Positions 45,113 to 55,074 are shown, counted from the stretch's first letter. The stretch is DNA of 64,000 nt from Gemmatales bacterium (GCA_026004675.1 BPJP01000009.1:155294-219293); one strand, 5' to 3'. The notes: a model not told the origin generated them from the sequence alone. Made by a program: numbers and translations.

Positions 45113-46249
45113 ATGTCCGGAGAGACGCATCGAACGCAATCGGAAACAAGCGCTGAGGAAGCATATAAAGCCGAATATGAAAGGCTCATGGAGACGCTGA
45201 TCTCTCAGATCGAGCGGGAAGCCTTTCTGGACGCGCGAAAGACCGTCCAATCCGTGTTGCGTTTGCGGCCAGCCGATCAGGCTGCCCTCGACGCCAATGC
45301 GTTTCTGGCGGAACACCTGAGCCAACAGTCGGACGAAGGGAAAGCGTTGCGCGGTCACGCCGCTTGGGTCAACTCGGTTGCTTTTACTTCGGACAGTCAG
45401 TTTGCCATCTCCGGTGCGGGCGGCGCGATCAGCAATGGTCAGCTCGCTGATGGCGATGATCGGACGATCCGCCTGTGGGACCTGGCCGACCTCGAAGAAA
45501 TCCACCGGTTCGAAGGGCATACTGGTCTGGTCACATGTGTCGCCTGGTCGCCGGTTCGGCCCCAGATCGCCTCGACCAGTCGCGACGGCAGTATCGCGTT
45601 GTGGGATGTCAGCGAACTCCGCCGCATCCGCCTGTTTCAGCGCAATAAACCTGCGGAATTGTCGGTAGCCTTTTCTGAAGATGGTGAGCGCTTGCTTACG
45701 ACCGGCGATGACGGCGTGATACGACTGTGGGATGTATCGAGCGGTAATTGCATTCGCCGGTGTTCCGGGCACGAGGGAGCCGCCACCTGCGTGACGTTCT
45801 TTGCCGACGATCGGCATGCGCTCTCGGCCGGTCTCGACGGCACGATACGCCTCTGGGACCTGGAAAACACGGTCTTGGTGACACAATTCAAAAAGGCGGG
45901 TGCCGAATGGCTCGCTTTAGCATGCACGCCGGATGCTCTGACCGTTTTCGCCGCCGGCAGCGACGGCGCTATCCACCGCTGGAACGTCACCGACGGCGTC
46001 GAATCGCCGCCTCTCGTTGGGCATGAAGGTACGATCAATAGCATCGCCGTTTCTCCCGACGGTGCCCGTGTCGTTTCGGGCGGAAGCGACAAGACCGTCC
46101 GCGTGTGGGATATCCGCAGCGGCACGCTGGTACACACCTTTGCTGGCCATCGCGACGCGGTCAATTCCGTCGCGGTGGCACCCGACAATCGCTCCATTCT
46201 CTCGGGCAGTTCGGATACGACGATCCGGTTGTGGCCCATGCCTCTGTGA
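45113..46249 (+). CDS. WD40 repeat beta-propeller protein
   Basis: A 378-residue protein from an ATG at 45113 behind AGAGG. Residues 15-85 form a charged helical region (AEYERLMETLISQIEREAFLDARKTVQSVLRLRPADQ). Seven WD40 units follow, each with a GH-like start and a WD end (RGHAAWVNSVAFT, GHTGLVTCVAWSP, GHEGAATCVTFFA, GHEGTINSIAVSPDG, AGHRDAVNSVAVAPDN; IRLWD, IALWD, RVWDI), enough for one complete propeller. There is no signal peptide, so it is a cytoplasmic scaffold. WD40 proteins are frequent in planctomycetes; the partner is unknown. It follows the PAS regulator gene by 83 bases. Confidence 0.92.
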   Translation: MSGETHRTQSETSAEEAYKAEYERLMETLISQIEREAFLDARKTVQSVLRLRPADQAALDANAFLAEHLSQQSDEGKALRGHAAWVNSVAFTSDSQFAISGAGGAISNGQLADGDDRTIRLWDLADLEEIHRFEGHTGLVTCVAWSPVRPQIASTSRDGSIALWDVSELRRIRLFQRNKPAELSVAFSEDGERLLTTGDDGVIRLWDVSSGNCIRRCSGHEGAATCVTFFADDRHALSAGLDGTIRLWDLENTVLVTQFKKAGAEWLALACTPDALTVFAAGSDGAIHRWNVTDGVESPPLVGHEGTINSIAVSPDGARVVSGGSDKTVRVWDIRSGTLVHTFAGHRDAVNSVAVAPDNRSILSGSSDTTIRLWPMPL

Positions 46250-46436
46250 CGCGATCGTTGCTGGCTGCCAGTCCGTTTCCCTCCCTGACATCGCCGCGCC
46301 ACGGACTGGTACCGAACAGGCGAAACGATTAACATAGAATAGCGATTCCGTGCCGCTTTGCAGGCATAGGGATCGGTCGTTTTTGATTCCGGCGCACGCC
46401 CGCCGACAAATCGCGGCAGCAGTCAAGGATTCGATC

Positions 46437-47243
46437 ATGCCAATCGAACGCGTGACGACATTATGCTTCGCAGCGAGTTACGCGGTAGCGATGATCTTCG
46501 AGCTGGTTCACCAGTATCGCCCGCGTCCGATCATGCGACTTTTTTCGACCATAGCGGGCGGAGCGGGTTTGTTCGCGCACTCGGTATTTTTGCTGGTGCA
46601 AAGGCCTGGCTTGTCGACGCAGTTTGGCTCGTTGTTATTGCTGGCCTGGATCGTGGCGGTGTTTTATTGGTTCGGGTCGTTGCACCGCAGCCGATCGAGT
46701 TGGAGCTTGTTCGCCCTGCCGCTCGTTTTGGGTCTGGTGTTGTTGGCTGTCGTTTGGACACCGATGGGAACCGCGACAACGATCCCCGTGGTACAAAACT
46801 GGGAGCAGTTCTGGGGCATTTTGCACGGCAGCCTGTTGTTGTTGGCGGGCGTCGGCATTTGCGTCGGCTTTATGGCCAGCGTCATGTACCTGGTGCAGGC
46901 GCAAAGATTGAAAGTCAAGACACCGCCGGGCAAGGGGATTCCTTTGTTGAGCCTGGAACGTCTGGAAGTCATGAACCGGCGAGCGTTGAACCTGGCGTTT
47001 CCCTTGTTGACGGCGGGGGTCCTCGTCGGAGCGATCTTGATGCTTCAGGAAGGGGTGTTGGAGCGCGGCTGGTTGGATGCCAAGGTCATCGGTTCTTTGG
47101 TGCTCTGGGGAGTTTTCGTTTTGCTTTTATACTTGAGATACGGAGCCCACTTGCCGGGAAAGCGGCTGGCCATCCTGACAATCGTCGCCTTCGCCTTACT
47201 ATTAATTACTTTGGTGTCGCCATCGACGCACTTTGCCCCCTGA
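46437..47243 (+). CDS. HemX/CcsA-like integral membrane protein
   Basis: A 268-residue protein with about eight membrane segments (YAVAMIFELVHQ, TIAGGAGLFAHSVFLLVQ, FGSLLLLAWIVAVFYWFGSL, SLFALPLVLGLVLLAVVW, LHGSLLLLAGVGICVGFMASVMYL and more). The cytochrome c assembly (CcsA/HemX) superfamily has this layout, and its location 53 bases before hemA matches the hemX-hemA arrangement. HemX affects glutamyl-tRNA reductase level or function; no heme-handling WWD motif is visible. AAGGA lies upstream of the ATG at 46437. Confidence 0.8.
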   Translation: MPIERVTTLCFAASYAVAMIFELVHQYRPRPIMRLFSTIAGGAGLFAHSVFLLVQRPGLSTQFGSLLLLAWIVAVFYWFGSLHRSRSSWSLFALPLVLGLVLLAVVWTPMGTATTIPVVQNWEQFWGILHGSLLLLAGVGICVGFMASVMYLVQAQRLKVKTPPGKGIPLLSLERLEVMNRRALNLAFPLLTAGVLVGAILMLQEGVLERGWLDAKVIGSLVLWGVFVLLLYLRYGAHLPGKRLAILTIVAFALLLITLVSPSTHFAP

Positions 47244-47296
47244 AGAAGGCGATCCGACCGCAGTAACCTCACGAACTTTGCGATACACAAGTTGCC

Positions 47297-48598
47297 ATGA
47301 TGCTCCTCGTCGTCGGCACCAGTTTCAACAAGATGGATGTTTCCCTGCGGGAGCGTCTGTCGTTCAATGAAGCGTCGTTGCCGCGCGCCTTGGACGAGAT
47401 CAACGCACGTTACGATTGCGAGACCGTCATACTGAGCACCTGCAATCGAGTGGAGCTGTACGTCGGGCGGTCGACCGTCGACTCTGGCGGTTGGCCTCTT
47501 TCCGAAGCGGAAACCGGAGCAAGGCTATTTGCCGAGTTTCTCGCCGAATTCCACAATTTGCCGCTGGTGGAGATCGAGCCGTATCTCTATTCGCACCACG
47601 ATGCGGAAGCCGTTCGGCATTTGTTTCGAGTGGTATCCAGTCTGGACAGCCTGGTCGTTGGCGAAGGGCAGATCGCAGGTCAGGTGAAGCGGGCTTATGA
47701 GCTTGCCGTGGAACGAGCGTGCGTGGGACCACTTTTGCATGCGCTGTTTCAGCACGCGCGTACGGTGGGGGGGCGCGTCCGCAGCGAAACCGGCATCGCC
47801 CAGGGGCACGTTTCCATATCGAGTCTGGCCGTGGATTACGCCTGCCAGGTATTCGACCGCTTCGACGACAAGACGGTCCTGGTCATCGGTGCCGGGAAAA
47901 TGGGAGCGCTGACGCTGCGGCATCTGCGTAGTTTGCAACCCAGACGAATTCTGGTCACCAATCGGAGTTATGCCAAGGCGGAGGAAGTAGCCAAAGAATG
48001 CGGTGGCAAGCCCTTGCCCTGGGACCAACTCGACGAAGCATTGGTGCAGGCGGATATTGTTTTGAGCACGACCGGAGCGCGAGAACCGATCGTCGATCGA
48101 GCGCGATACGCGAATGTTTTGCCGAAGCGAAACGGACGGGCAATCGTCATCCTCGATATTGCCGTCCCTCGTGATTTCGACCCTGCCATTCATGACGGCG
48201 ATCGCACGTGTCTTTTCAATATCGACGACCTCAAGCGTATCCGCGAGCGAACCCTGGCCGACCGCAGGCAGCATATCGCTGCCGCCGAGCACATCGTCGA
48301 ACAAGAAAAGATCCGCTTTCTCAAGGAGTGGAATCGCCGAAAAAATGGAGCGATCATCACCCGATTGACCGAGGATGTGACCAGCAAACGGCTGGCCATT
48401 CTCGATCGGCTGCGACGGCAACTAGACGACGAGATTTCCCCCGAAGCCTGGCAGCGCATCGAGGCGGCATTAAGGCTGTTCCAGAATCAGATTCTCCACG
48501 GCCCCATCTCGGCCCTTGCGGAAAACGCTCGCGAACACGGCTCGCACGATCATTACCTTCTTGACGCGCTGCGGAAACTCTTTCGGCTTCAAGACTGA
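47297..48598 (+). CDS. hemA: glutamyl-tRNA reductase
   Basis: A 433-residue protein. LVVGTSFNKMDVSLRERLSF, VILSTCNRVELYVG (catalytic Cys in STCNR), VVSSLDSLVVGEGQIAGQVKRAYELA and the NADPH-binding GAGKMG are family signatures. The C-terminal dimerisation helix begins VEQEKIRFLKEW. It makes glutamate-1-semialdehyde from glutamyl-tRNA, the first committed step of tetrapyrrole synthesis by the C5 pathway. MM at the start leaves 47297 or 47300 as the initiation codon. It is in the hemX-hemA-moeA direction. Confidence 0.97.
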   Translation: MMLLVVGTSFNKMDVSLRERLSFNEASLPRALDEINARYDCETVILSTCNRVELYVGRSTVDSGGWPLSEAETGARLFAEFLAEFHNLPLVEIEPYLYSHHDAEAVRHLFRVVSSLDSLVVGEGQIAGQVKRAYELAVERACVGPLLHALFQHARTVGGRVRSETGIAQGHVSISSLAVDYACQVFDRFDDKTVLVIGAGKMGALTLRHLRSLQPRRILVTNRSYAKAEEVAKECGGKPLPWDQLDEALVQADIVLSTTGAREPIVDRARYANVLPKRNGRAIVILDIAVPRDFDPAIHDGDRTCLFNIDDLKRIRERTLADRRQHIAAAEHIVEQEKIRFLKEWNRRKNGAIITRLTEDVTSKRLAILDRLRRQLDDEISPEAWQRIEAALRLFQNQILHGPISALAENAREHGSHDHYLLDALRKLFRLQD

Positions 48599-48695
48599 CA
48601 GCAAGGACGCAACGCAAACCGCAGCTCGTCATTGGCTGTCGTTCCCTGCGATTGCTACAATCACCAACACTCTTGTTCCTTGCGGTTTAGCTGCC

Positions 48696-49910
48696 ATGCA
48701 AAGTATCGACGAAGCCCGAAGTCTCGTCATGCAGCAGGCTCGGCCATTGCCGCCTGCGGTTTTTCCCCTCATGTCCTCCGTTTTGGGATGCGTCCTCGCG
48801 GAAGACGTTGTCGCTGACATCGACATGCCGCCATTTGACAAGGCGATGATGGACGGCTATGCCGTTCGCGCAGACGACATCCAAGACGGCAAAGCGATTC
48901 TCGCTGTCGCGGCCGAAATCACCGCCGGCGACACGGCGGAACGCCCGCTGCAAAAGGGACAAGCTGCCCGCATCATGACCGGTGCTCCCATTCCTGCGGG
49001 CAGCGACGCTGTCGTAATGATGGAACGCACGCGGCCAGCTGAGCCAGGTCTGGTCGCTATCGACGATCCTTCTTTTCGCCCGGGACAAAATATCCTGCCG
49101 CGCGGGCAGGAAATGCGCAGGGGCGAAGTCGTGGTGGCCTCTGGCACCGTGCTGCGACCTCAAGAATTCGGCTTGCTTGCCGGGGTGGGCCGAACGGCCG
49201 TTCGAATCCACCCCCAACCAACGGTAGCCATCCTGGCAACCGGCAACGAACTCGTCGATGTCTCGAGCCGACCTGGCCCCGGCCAGATTCGCAACAGCAA
49301 TGGTACGATGCTCGTCGCTCAGGTTAGCCGAGGCGGCGGTATTCCCCGTCATCTGGGCATTGCGCGCGATGATCCCGGCCAACTGCGCAGCCTGATCCGG
49401 GATGGGCTGGCTTCGGACATGTTGGTCCTCTCCGGAGGCGTGTCCGCGGGAGATCTCGATTTGGTGCCGGGCATTTTGCAGGAATTGGGAGTGACCACCC
49501 ACTTTCACAAAGTCAAGATGAAGCCAGGCAAGCCGGTTTTTTTCGGCACCGCTGACCGACGACTCGTTTTCGGTTTGCCGGGCAATCCCGTCAGTTGCTT
49601 TGTCTGTTTCGAGCTGTTCGTTCGCCCCGCCATCCGGGCATTGGCTGGCCACAAAAATGCCGGACCCAGACTGGTGCGCGCCACGCTGACGGAAGATTTT
49701 TCCTACCAGAGCGATCGACCGACTTTCCATCCTGCCAGGGTGACTGTCGAGGAGAACGGTTTTTCGGTCCGTGTTTGCCCTTGGTTCGGTTCCGCCGACC
49801 TTCGCGGCATCCTGTCCGCGAACGCTTTCATCGTGTTGCCCGAAGGCGTGGCCGAACATCGTGCGGGCGCCGTCTTTGACGTTTTGCTGAGCGACGACCT
49901 GCTGTTCTGA
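48696..49910 (+). CDS. moeA: molybdopterin molybdenumtransferase
   Basis: A 404-residue protein of family length. The N-terminal region has VLAEDVVADIDMPPFDKAMMDGYAVRADD and RIMTGAPIPAGSDAVVMME. LATGNELVDVSSRPGPGQIRNSN and LSGGVSAGDLDLVPGIL are MoeA/GephE signatures, LPGNPVSCFVCFELFVRP contains the catalytic-site Pro-Gly-Asn-Pro, and a C-terminal MoeA beta-domain follows. It inserts molybdate into adenylylated molybdopterin. The ATG at 48696 follows no strong ribosome-binding site; the open frame upstream overlaps hemA and is not used. No other moa/mob genes are in the window. Confidence 0.95.
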   Translation: MQSIDEARSLVMQQARPLPPAVFPLMSSVLGCVLAEDVVADIDMPPFDKAMMDGYAVRADDIQDGKAILAVAAEITAGDTAERPLQKGQAARIMTGAPIPAGSDAVVMMERTRPAEPGLVAIDDPSFRPGQNILPRGQEMRRGEVVVASGTVLRPQEFGLLAGVGRTAVRIHPQPTVAILATGNELVDVSSRPGPGQIRNSNGTMLVAQVSRGGGIPRHLGIARDDPGQLRSLIRDGLASDMLVLSGGVSAGDLDLVPGILQELGVTTHFHKVKMKPGKPVFFGTADRRLVFGLPGNPVSCFVCFELFVRPAIRALAGHKNAGPRLVRATLTEDFSYQSDRPTFHPARVTVEENGFSVRVCPWFGSADLRGILSANAFIVLPEGVAEHRAGAVFDVLLSDDLLF

Positions 49911-50100
49911 TCCTGCCCTCGTCCTGAAAACGGTGCGTGTTCATGCCGACCGACGAGTGGGCTGCCGCTGGGCAAAAGGGCATTTTGAAGATTTCATTGT
50001 GTTCGTATTGTTTTCGAACTAAACTCCCGATAGGGTAAAACCGCGAGCATGCGAAAGTGCGAACTCGGCGAAAACCAAAATCGTGAACGAAAGACGTCCC

Positions 50101-50388
50101 ATGCAGATTCCGGAAACCAAGAGCATCGACCCCAACAAGAGCTGGGAATTGGTTTGGAATGAGCTGGCTCACGCAGGCATCAAGCCGGGAGCGAAAGGGC
50201 CGTGCGAGGGGAGTTTTGCCTGGGGGCAGAACGCCGAGAGGGCCATTCGTAGCCTGCAAGCAGCAGGGTTGCCCGCAATGGTCGTGTCACAGATCGGGCT
50301 GCTGGTGCAAGCGGCGATTCGCGCCACTGAACTGACACACGATGCCCACCTGGCCCGTAAGCAAGTCGCCACCTCGATCGAAGAATAA
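50101..50388 (+). CDS. small conserved hypothetical protein
   Basis: A 95-residue protein from an ATG at 50101, with codon use like the flanking genes. The N-terminal part is polar (IPETKSIDPNKSWELVWNELAHAGIKPG) and is followed by a likely helical hydrophobic stretch (AGLPAMVVSQIGLLVQAAIRATEL). It is not obviously related to a named family. It lies in a same-strand row with the small membrane gene and the thiolase, 33 bases before the former. Confidence 0.7.
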   Translation: MQIPETKSIDPNKSWELVWNELAHAGIKPGAKGPCEGSFAWGQNAERAIRSLQAAGLPAMVVSQIGLLVQAAIRATELTHDAHLARKQVATSIEE

Positions 50389-50421
50389 CGCATCGTCGTT
50401 TCTCTTACCCGTTGATTGCCT

Positions 50422-50601
50422 ATGCGATACCGAATCGGCCGATTGTTGCAGATGATCGGTCTGGTCATTCCGTTGCTCGGGGTTTCCGGCAATCTCGCCC
50501 GCCCCGATCAGATCAACGTTTGGGATTCGTTAAGCATTGCCGCGATCGGCATTGCCGTTTTCACGCTGGGCTGGCTGATTCAGGGGCCGGCGTCGACTTG
50601 A
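50422..50601 (+). CDS. small two-segment membrane protein
   Basis: A 59-residue protein beginning MRYRIGRLLQMIGLVIPLLG and ending AAIGIAVFTLGWLIQGPAST. It has two hydrophobic segments of about 18 residues with a short polar loop (NLARPDQINVWDSLS) between them and basic residues at the N-terminus, so the N-terminus is probably inside. Its size and pattern match small planctomycete membrane proteins, but no function is known. It follows the previous small gene by 33 bases. Confidence 0.65.
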   Translation: MRYRIGRLLQMIGLVIPLLGVSGNLARPDQINVWDSLSIAAIGIAVFTLGWLIQGPAST

Positions 50602-50759
50602 CCCCTTTTTTTGCTGGGGCAGAAGAACGAATCGACTTTTAACGGCGGTTCGACAATTTGGACAGCGAGCCGGTATTTTGTCCAGGTGGTGGAACGTGGT
50701 AAAATAACGTCGATACGCGATTGATTTTTTCAGGACTTCGAAGACAAGGATGTGGACCG

Positions 50760-52037
50760 ATGTTGGACATTGCCATTCTCGAAGGCGCCCGCACTCCGTT
50801 CGCCAAGGCCTTTGGCGTGTTGGCCGACACCCCGGCACAGGAACTCGGCAAATATGCTGCCGTAGCTGCTCTTGAACGAGCCGAAGTCAAACCGGATCAG
50901 ATCGACCAGGTTGTGTTCGGCAACGTTGCCAGCCCGCCGGAAGCTGCCAATGTCTCCCGTGTCATTGCCTTGATGTCGGGAATACCCCAATCGAAGCCGG
51001 CGCACACGGTGCATCGCAATTGTGCTTCGGGAATGGAAGCGATCGCATCGGCGGCGCAATTGATTCGCCTGAACGAAGCTGAGACCGTGCTCGCCGGCGG
51101 TGTGGAATCCATGAGCCGGATTCCCCTCCTCTATAGTGAAGAAGCTACGCGCCGCTTTCTCGAATTGGCCCGATCGAAGACGATGTGGCAAAGGCTGAAG
51201 GCACTATTGAAGTTTCGTCTTCGGCATTTCAAGCCAATACCCGCCATTCAGCTTGGACTGACAGACCCGGTTTCCGGGCTTATGATGGGTGGTACGGCCG
51301 AGGTCCTGGCTGCCGACTTCGATATTACCCGAGAAGAACAAGACCGCTTCGCCCTGGAAAGCCATCGCCGCGCGACCGAAGCCCAAAAGCGGTGCGTCCT
51401 CAGCGAGGAAATTGTCCCGGTAACGGCTCATGGCGATGTGATCAAGGAAGATGTCGGCCCGCGTGCCAACCAAACGCTTGAAGCCCTGGCCAGGTTGAAA
51501 CCGTATTTCAAGGAAGGGGGTACGGTCACCGTCGGCAATTCGTGCTCGATCACCGACGGCGCTGTCGCCCTGGTACTGATGCCTGGGGAAAAAGCCCGTG
51601 CCGAAGGGCGTGAGCCGCTTGGGTATATTCGAGCCTACGCCAGCGCTGGCTGCGAACCGGAACGCATGGGGCTAGGTCCCGTCTTCGCTACCCACAAACT
51701 TCTCAAGCAGACTGGTTTGGGCTTGAAAGACATCGATTTGATCGAACTCAATGAAGCTTTCGCCGCCCAGGTCCTCGCCTGTGAAAAGGCTTTTGCCTCC
51801 GATTCATTCTGCCAGCAGCATTTCAGCACGGGCGCCATAGGAGAATTGGATCGTGCGATTCTGAACGTCAACGGCGGCGCCATTGCTCTTGGGCATCCAG
51901 TGGGGGCGACTGGCGCTCGCCTGGTGCTGACGCTTCTTAAAGAAATGAAACGTCGAAACCTCAAGCGCGGCCTGGCCACCTTGTGTGTCGGCGGCGGGCA
52001 GGGCGAAGCGATGCTCCTCGAACGAAACGGTAGCTGA
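50760..52037 (+). CDS. thiolase family acetyl-CoA acyltransferase
   Basis: A 425-residue protein. ILEGARTPFAKAFGVLADTPAQELG is the opening. HRNCASGMEAIASAA contains the acyl-accepting nucleophile Cys, VLAGGVESMSRIPLLY the usual middle motif, GNSCSITDGA a further family motif, and NEAFAAQVLA the conserved Asn. GHPVGATGAR and CVGGGQGEAMLLE supply the His and second Cys. The sequence is closest to FadA/FadI-type long thiolases with an inserted loop (residues about 140-170). It condenses or cleaves acyl-CoA thioesters. AAGGA lies upstream of the ATG at 50760. The neighbours give no clear beta-oxidation operon. Confidence 0.92.
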   Translation: MLDIAILEGARTPFAKAFGVLADTPAQELGKYAAVAALERAEVKPDQIDQVVFGNVASPPEAANVSRVIALMSGIPQSKPAHTVHRNCASGMEAIASAAQLIRLNEAETVLAGGVESMSRIPLLYSEEATRRFLELARSKTMWQRLKALLKFRLRHFKPIPAIQLGLTDPVSGLMMGGTAEVLAADFDITREEQDRFALESHRRATEAQKRCVLSEEIVPVTAHGDVIKEDVGPRANQTLEALARLKPYFKEGGTVTVGNSCSITDGAVALVLMPGEKARAEGREPLGYIRAYASAGCEPERMGLGPVFATHKLLKQTGLGLKDIDLIELNEAFAAQVLACEKAFASDSFCQQHFSTGAIGELDRAILNVNGGAIALGHPVGATGARLVLTLLKEMKRRNLKRGLATLCVGGGQGEAMLLERNGS

Positions 52038-52066
52038 AACGCACCAGCCGGTTTCCGGGCACGGTT

Positions 52067-52840
52067 ATGAACGAGTTCATCCTGGCCGAGCAGACGCATG
52101 CTTCGATTCGGGCACAGCGATGGGAAGTTGCCGTGCTTCCCTTCGGCGCTACCGAACCGCACAATTTGCACATGCCCTATGGCACCGACAATTTCCAGGT
52201 CGAAGAGATCGGCAAACGAGCCTGTGCCAAAGCCTATGCGGCTGGCGCCAAAGTCCTGCTTCTGCCTACGGTGCCATTCGGCGTCAACACCAATTACTTC
52301 AAAATCCCCGGCGCTGTCGCGTGCAGCCTGAAACCCACTACTCTGTTGCATATCATCGCGGACATCGTCGACTCCCTTGAACGCCAGGGTATCCGCAAGC
52401 TTTTGCTCCTCAATGGCCATGGCGGCAACGAACTCAAACCTTTTCTTCGGGAGCTTCATCACACCTCTTCGCTGTTCATCTGCCTGTGCGATTGGTACCG
52501 CCTGGCTGCCGACCGCTACGGCGACATCTTCGCAGCGCCCGGCGAACATGCCGACGAAGTGGAAACCAGTCTGGGACTGGCATTTTTCGGGCATCTGGTT
52601 CACCTCGAGCAGGCAGACGATGGCGCGACAACACCCACGCCGTTCGAAGCGATCAACCGTGGTTGGGTCAGCATCACACGCCCATGGCATTTGGCGACCA
52701 CCAACACCGGCTTGGGCAACCCTCATGCCGCCTCGGCGGAAAAAGGACGGCGCTTGATGGATGTGGTCGTCGAACGTCTCGGGCAGTTCCTCGTCGAGCT
52801 GGCTCAGGCTCCTTTGACCGAACGCTTCCCGTACGCGTAG
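52067..52840 (+). CDS. creatininase family protein
   Basis: A 257-residue protein. AVLPFGATEPHNLHMPYGTDNFQVEEIGKRA and VLLLPTVPFGVNTNYFKIPGAVACSLKP carry the Glu, His and Asp metal-site pattern of the creatininase/MftE family. LLLLNGHGGNELKPFLREL and APGEHADEVETSL are the further signature segments. The family hydrolyses C-N bonds of cyclic amides or peptides with a dinuclear metal centre; creatinine itself is not an assured substrate. It is 29 bases downstream of the thiolase gene on the same strand. Confidence 0.93.
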   Translation: MNEFILAEQTHASIRAQRWEVAVLPFGATEPHNLHMPYGTDNFQVEEIGKRACAKAYAAGAKVLLLPTVPFGVNTNYFKIPGAVACSLKPTTLLHIIADIVDSLERQGIRKLLLLNGHGGNELKPFLRELHHTSSLFICLCDWYRLAADRYGDIFAAPGEHADEVETSLGLAFFGHLVHLEQADDGATTPTPFEAINRGWVSITRPWHLATTNTGLGNPHAASAEKGRRLMDVVVERLGQFLVELAQAPLTERFPYA

Positions 52841-52966
52841 AGCAGCGAGCACCTGGCGATTGGCGAAGAACAAAGAAAACTTTCGCATCGCTGGCAGAAT
52901 CGTGCTATGTTGGCTTGCGGATTGCGATCGCGTGATGTCCGTCGGCAGGGCACAAAGGAGAGCGAC

Positions 52967-54261
52967 ATGAGGCAGCGGATCAACCGCCGACAGTTTGGGC
53001 AAATCGCCGCCGCAAGTGCAGCGGGCTTCTTCTCGGGCCGAAGTTCGGCGGAGAAACAACCGGGGCCCAATGACCGCCTACAGGTAGGTGTGATCGGGGG
53101 TCGCCGGCAAAGGTGGCAGCGACATGAATGCCGTTGCCGCTGCCGGCGCGGAAATCGTCGCCTTGTGCGATGTCCATGAATCGCGGACGGGCAAAGCCCG
53201 CATGCGCTATCCGAAAGCCCCCTTCTATGTCGACTTTCGCAGGCTGATCGATCAAAAAGGATTGGATGCCGTCGTGATCGGAACGCCGGACCACAACCAC
53301 GCGATCGCCACGATGGCTGCCTTGAAAGCCGGCTTGCACGTCTTTTGCGAGAAGCCGCTGACGCACACGGTCCACGAAGCGCGTGTGGTCACGGAAATGG
53401 CGCGCAAGCAGAAGCGCGTCACGCAAATGGGGACCCAGATCCACGCCGGTGAGAATTATCGCCGCGTAGTTGAGCTGATCCAAACGAAAGCGATCGGAGA
53501 CGTAGACGAGGTCCACGTCTGGTGCCGGGTTTCCTATGGCGGAGTGGATCGGCCTAAGGAAAAACCACCGGTGCCGAAAGACTTGCACTGGGATATCTGG
53601 CTTGGGCCAGCGCCCGAGCGGCCCTACCATCCGGCCTATGTGCCGTTTTTTTTGGCGGCGGTGGTGGGATTTCGGCGGCGGCGGGCTGGCCGACATGGGA
53701 TGCCATTATATCGATCTTCCCTTTTGGGCCTTGAAGCTGAGTCATCCGACACGCGTCGAAGCCCACGGCACCAAAGTCCATCCTGAATCAGCCGCTCGTT
53801 CGCTAACCGTCCATTACGAGTTCCCGGCTCGGGGCCAGCTGCCTCCAGTGAAACTGACCTGGTATGACGGCGGCAGACGACCACCTCACTTCGAGCAAGG
53901 CAAATTGCCCAAATGGGGGGATGGCGTCTTGTTCGTCGGCAGCAAGGGGATGCTGATCGCCGACTACACCAAACACAAGTTGCTGCCGGAAAAAGACTTT
54001 GCCGATTTCGTACCCCCAAAACCTTTCATTCCGCGCTCCATCGGGCATTATCGGGAATGGGTCGAAGCGTGCAAGACTGGCGGCCCGACCACTTGCCATT
54101 TCGATTATGCCGGAGTCCTTACGGAAACGGTCCTGCTCGGCAACGTCGCCTACCGCACGGGTAAACCGCTCGAATGGGATGCCGCTAATCTGCGGGCGAA
54201 AAACGCGCCAGAAGCAGACAAATACATTCGCAAGGAATACCGCAAGCCGTGGACGCTATAG
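52967..54261 (+). pseudogene. Gfo/Idh/MocA family oxidoreductase with Tat signal, two frameshifts
   Basis: The ATG at 52967 follows AAAGGAG. The first frame gives a twin-arginine-like signal (MRQRINRRQFGQIAAASAAGFF) and LQVGVIGG. A +1 shift at the five-G run 53096-53100 restores VIGVAGKGGSDMNAVAAAGAEIVALCDV, and a second +1 shift at the eight-T run 53646-53653 restores YVPFFWRRWWDFGGGGLADMGCHYIDLPFWAL. The dinucleotide loop, EKPLTHTVHEA and the C-terminal domain to 54261 are otherwise intact, about 430 residues. Exported sugar-dehydrogenase-like proteins of this type are common in planctomycetes. Sequencing insertions are the most likely cause of both breaks. Confidence 0.88.
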
Positions 54262-54282
54262 CCGCCAGCGTATCGGACGCCG

Positions 54283-55074
54283 CTAGTTGGCGCCGCCGAT
54301 GAACTCCTTCAGGTGGGTGCCCATCGTATCGCCATCCGGCCCGACCGCGCCGACGAATACCGCCTTTTCGCCCGGTTCCTTGGAAGTGGCAAACACCACC
54401 ACAAAGCGATTGTAGAACCGCCCTGGATCGGTGTCCTGGTGGATCGGTGCATCACGCATCAAGCCCGTCTTGCCGTTGCAGATCGTGCAGCGCGGCCCGA
54501 CGCCGAACACGACATAAGTCGACAAAGCATCCGAGCCATCGCCAGAAGGACCCAGCACATCATCCGGTGTTTGCCGCCATTCATCGAGCAGGACTTTTTG
54601 CACCTCCAGGTTGGTAACGTCGAATTTCATGACCGGCGTGGAAGTGGTCAGCACCACAGGGGGAAGGACGGCAGAATCATTGACGGGCACATCCGCAGAC
54701 TCGTCGTGGCGAAGCACTTGCTCTATCCCCGCCAGGATCAGCGAATCCACTTCGTTTTGTGTGAGCGTTGCCGGCACGTATTTCTGTTTCGCACCCGGCA
54801 ACAAATGCTCATAAGGCGTGCCCGACGCGTTGAGCATGGAATCGTAGATATCCGGATAGCGGCCATGAATGGCACGGTACGAATCCATTAGCCGCATCAA
54901 TTCACCGATCACCGACGCGCCTTGCGCCGAATGACCTTTGCTCAAAATCCCGTCCAGATTGGCGATGATCATGCCCGCCAGGATGACCAGAATCGCCAAC
55001 ACAACGACCAGTTCCATCAGAGTGAGAGCAAGTCGTTTCCCGTCTCTTTGCCGTGGCCATCGGTTCGGACGCAT
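54283..55074 (-). CDS. prepilin-like (type II secretion pseudopilin) protein
   Basis: A 263-residue protein from an ATG at 55074 behind AAGGAG. RLALTLMELVVVLAILVILAGMIIANL is a prepilin N-methylation helix, with the conserved E two residues after the hydrophobic start (LMELV); the cleavage-site Gly is replaced by Ala (LALTLME), which is unusual and may affect cleavage. A soluble domain of 230 residues follows (PYEHLLPGAKQKYVPATL, DPGRFYNRFVVVFATSKEPGE). The pseudopilin partner proteins are not in the window. It lies downstream of nikR on the same strand. Confidence 0.8.
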   Translation of the reverse strand: MRPNRWPRQRDGKRLALTLMELVVVLAILVILAGMIIANLDGILSKGHSAQGASVIGELMRLMDSYRAIHGRYPDIYDSMLNASGTPYEHLLPGAKQKYVPATLTQNEVDSLILAGIEQVLRHDESADVPVNDSAVLPPVVLTTSTPVMKFDVTNLEVQKVLLDEWRQTPDDVLGPSGDGSDALSTYVVFGVGPRCTICNGKTGLMRDAPIHQDTDPGRFYNRFVVVFATSKEPGEKAVFVGAVGPDGDTMGTHLKEFIGGAN

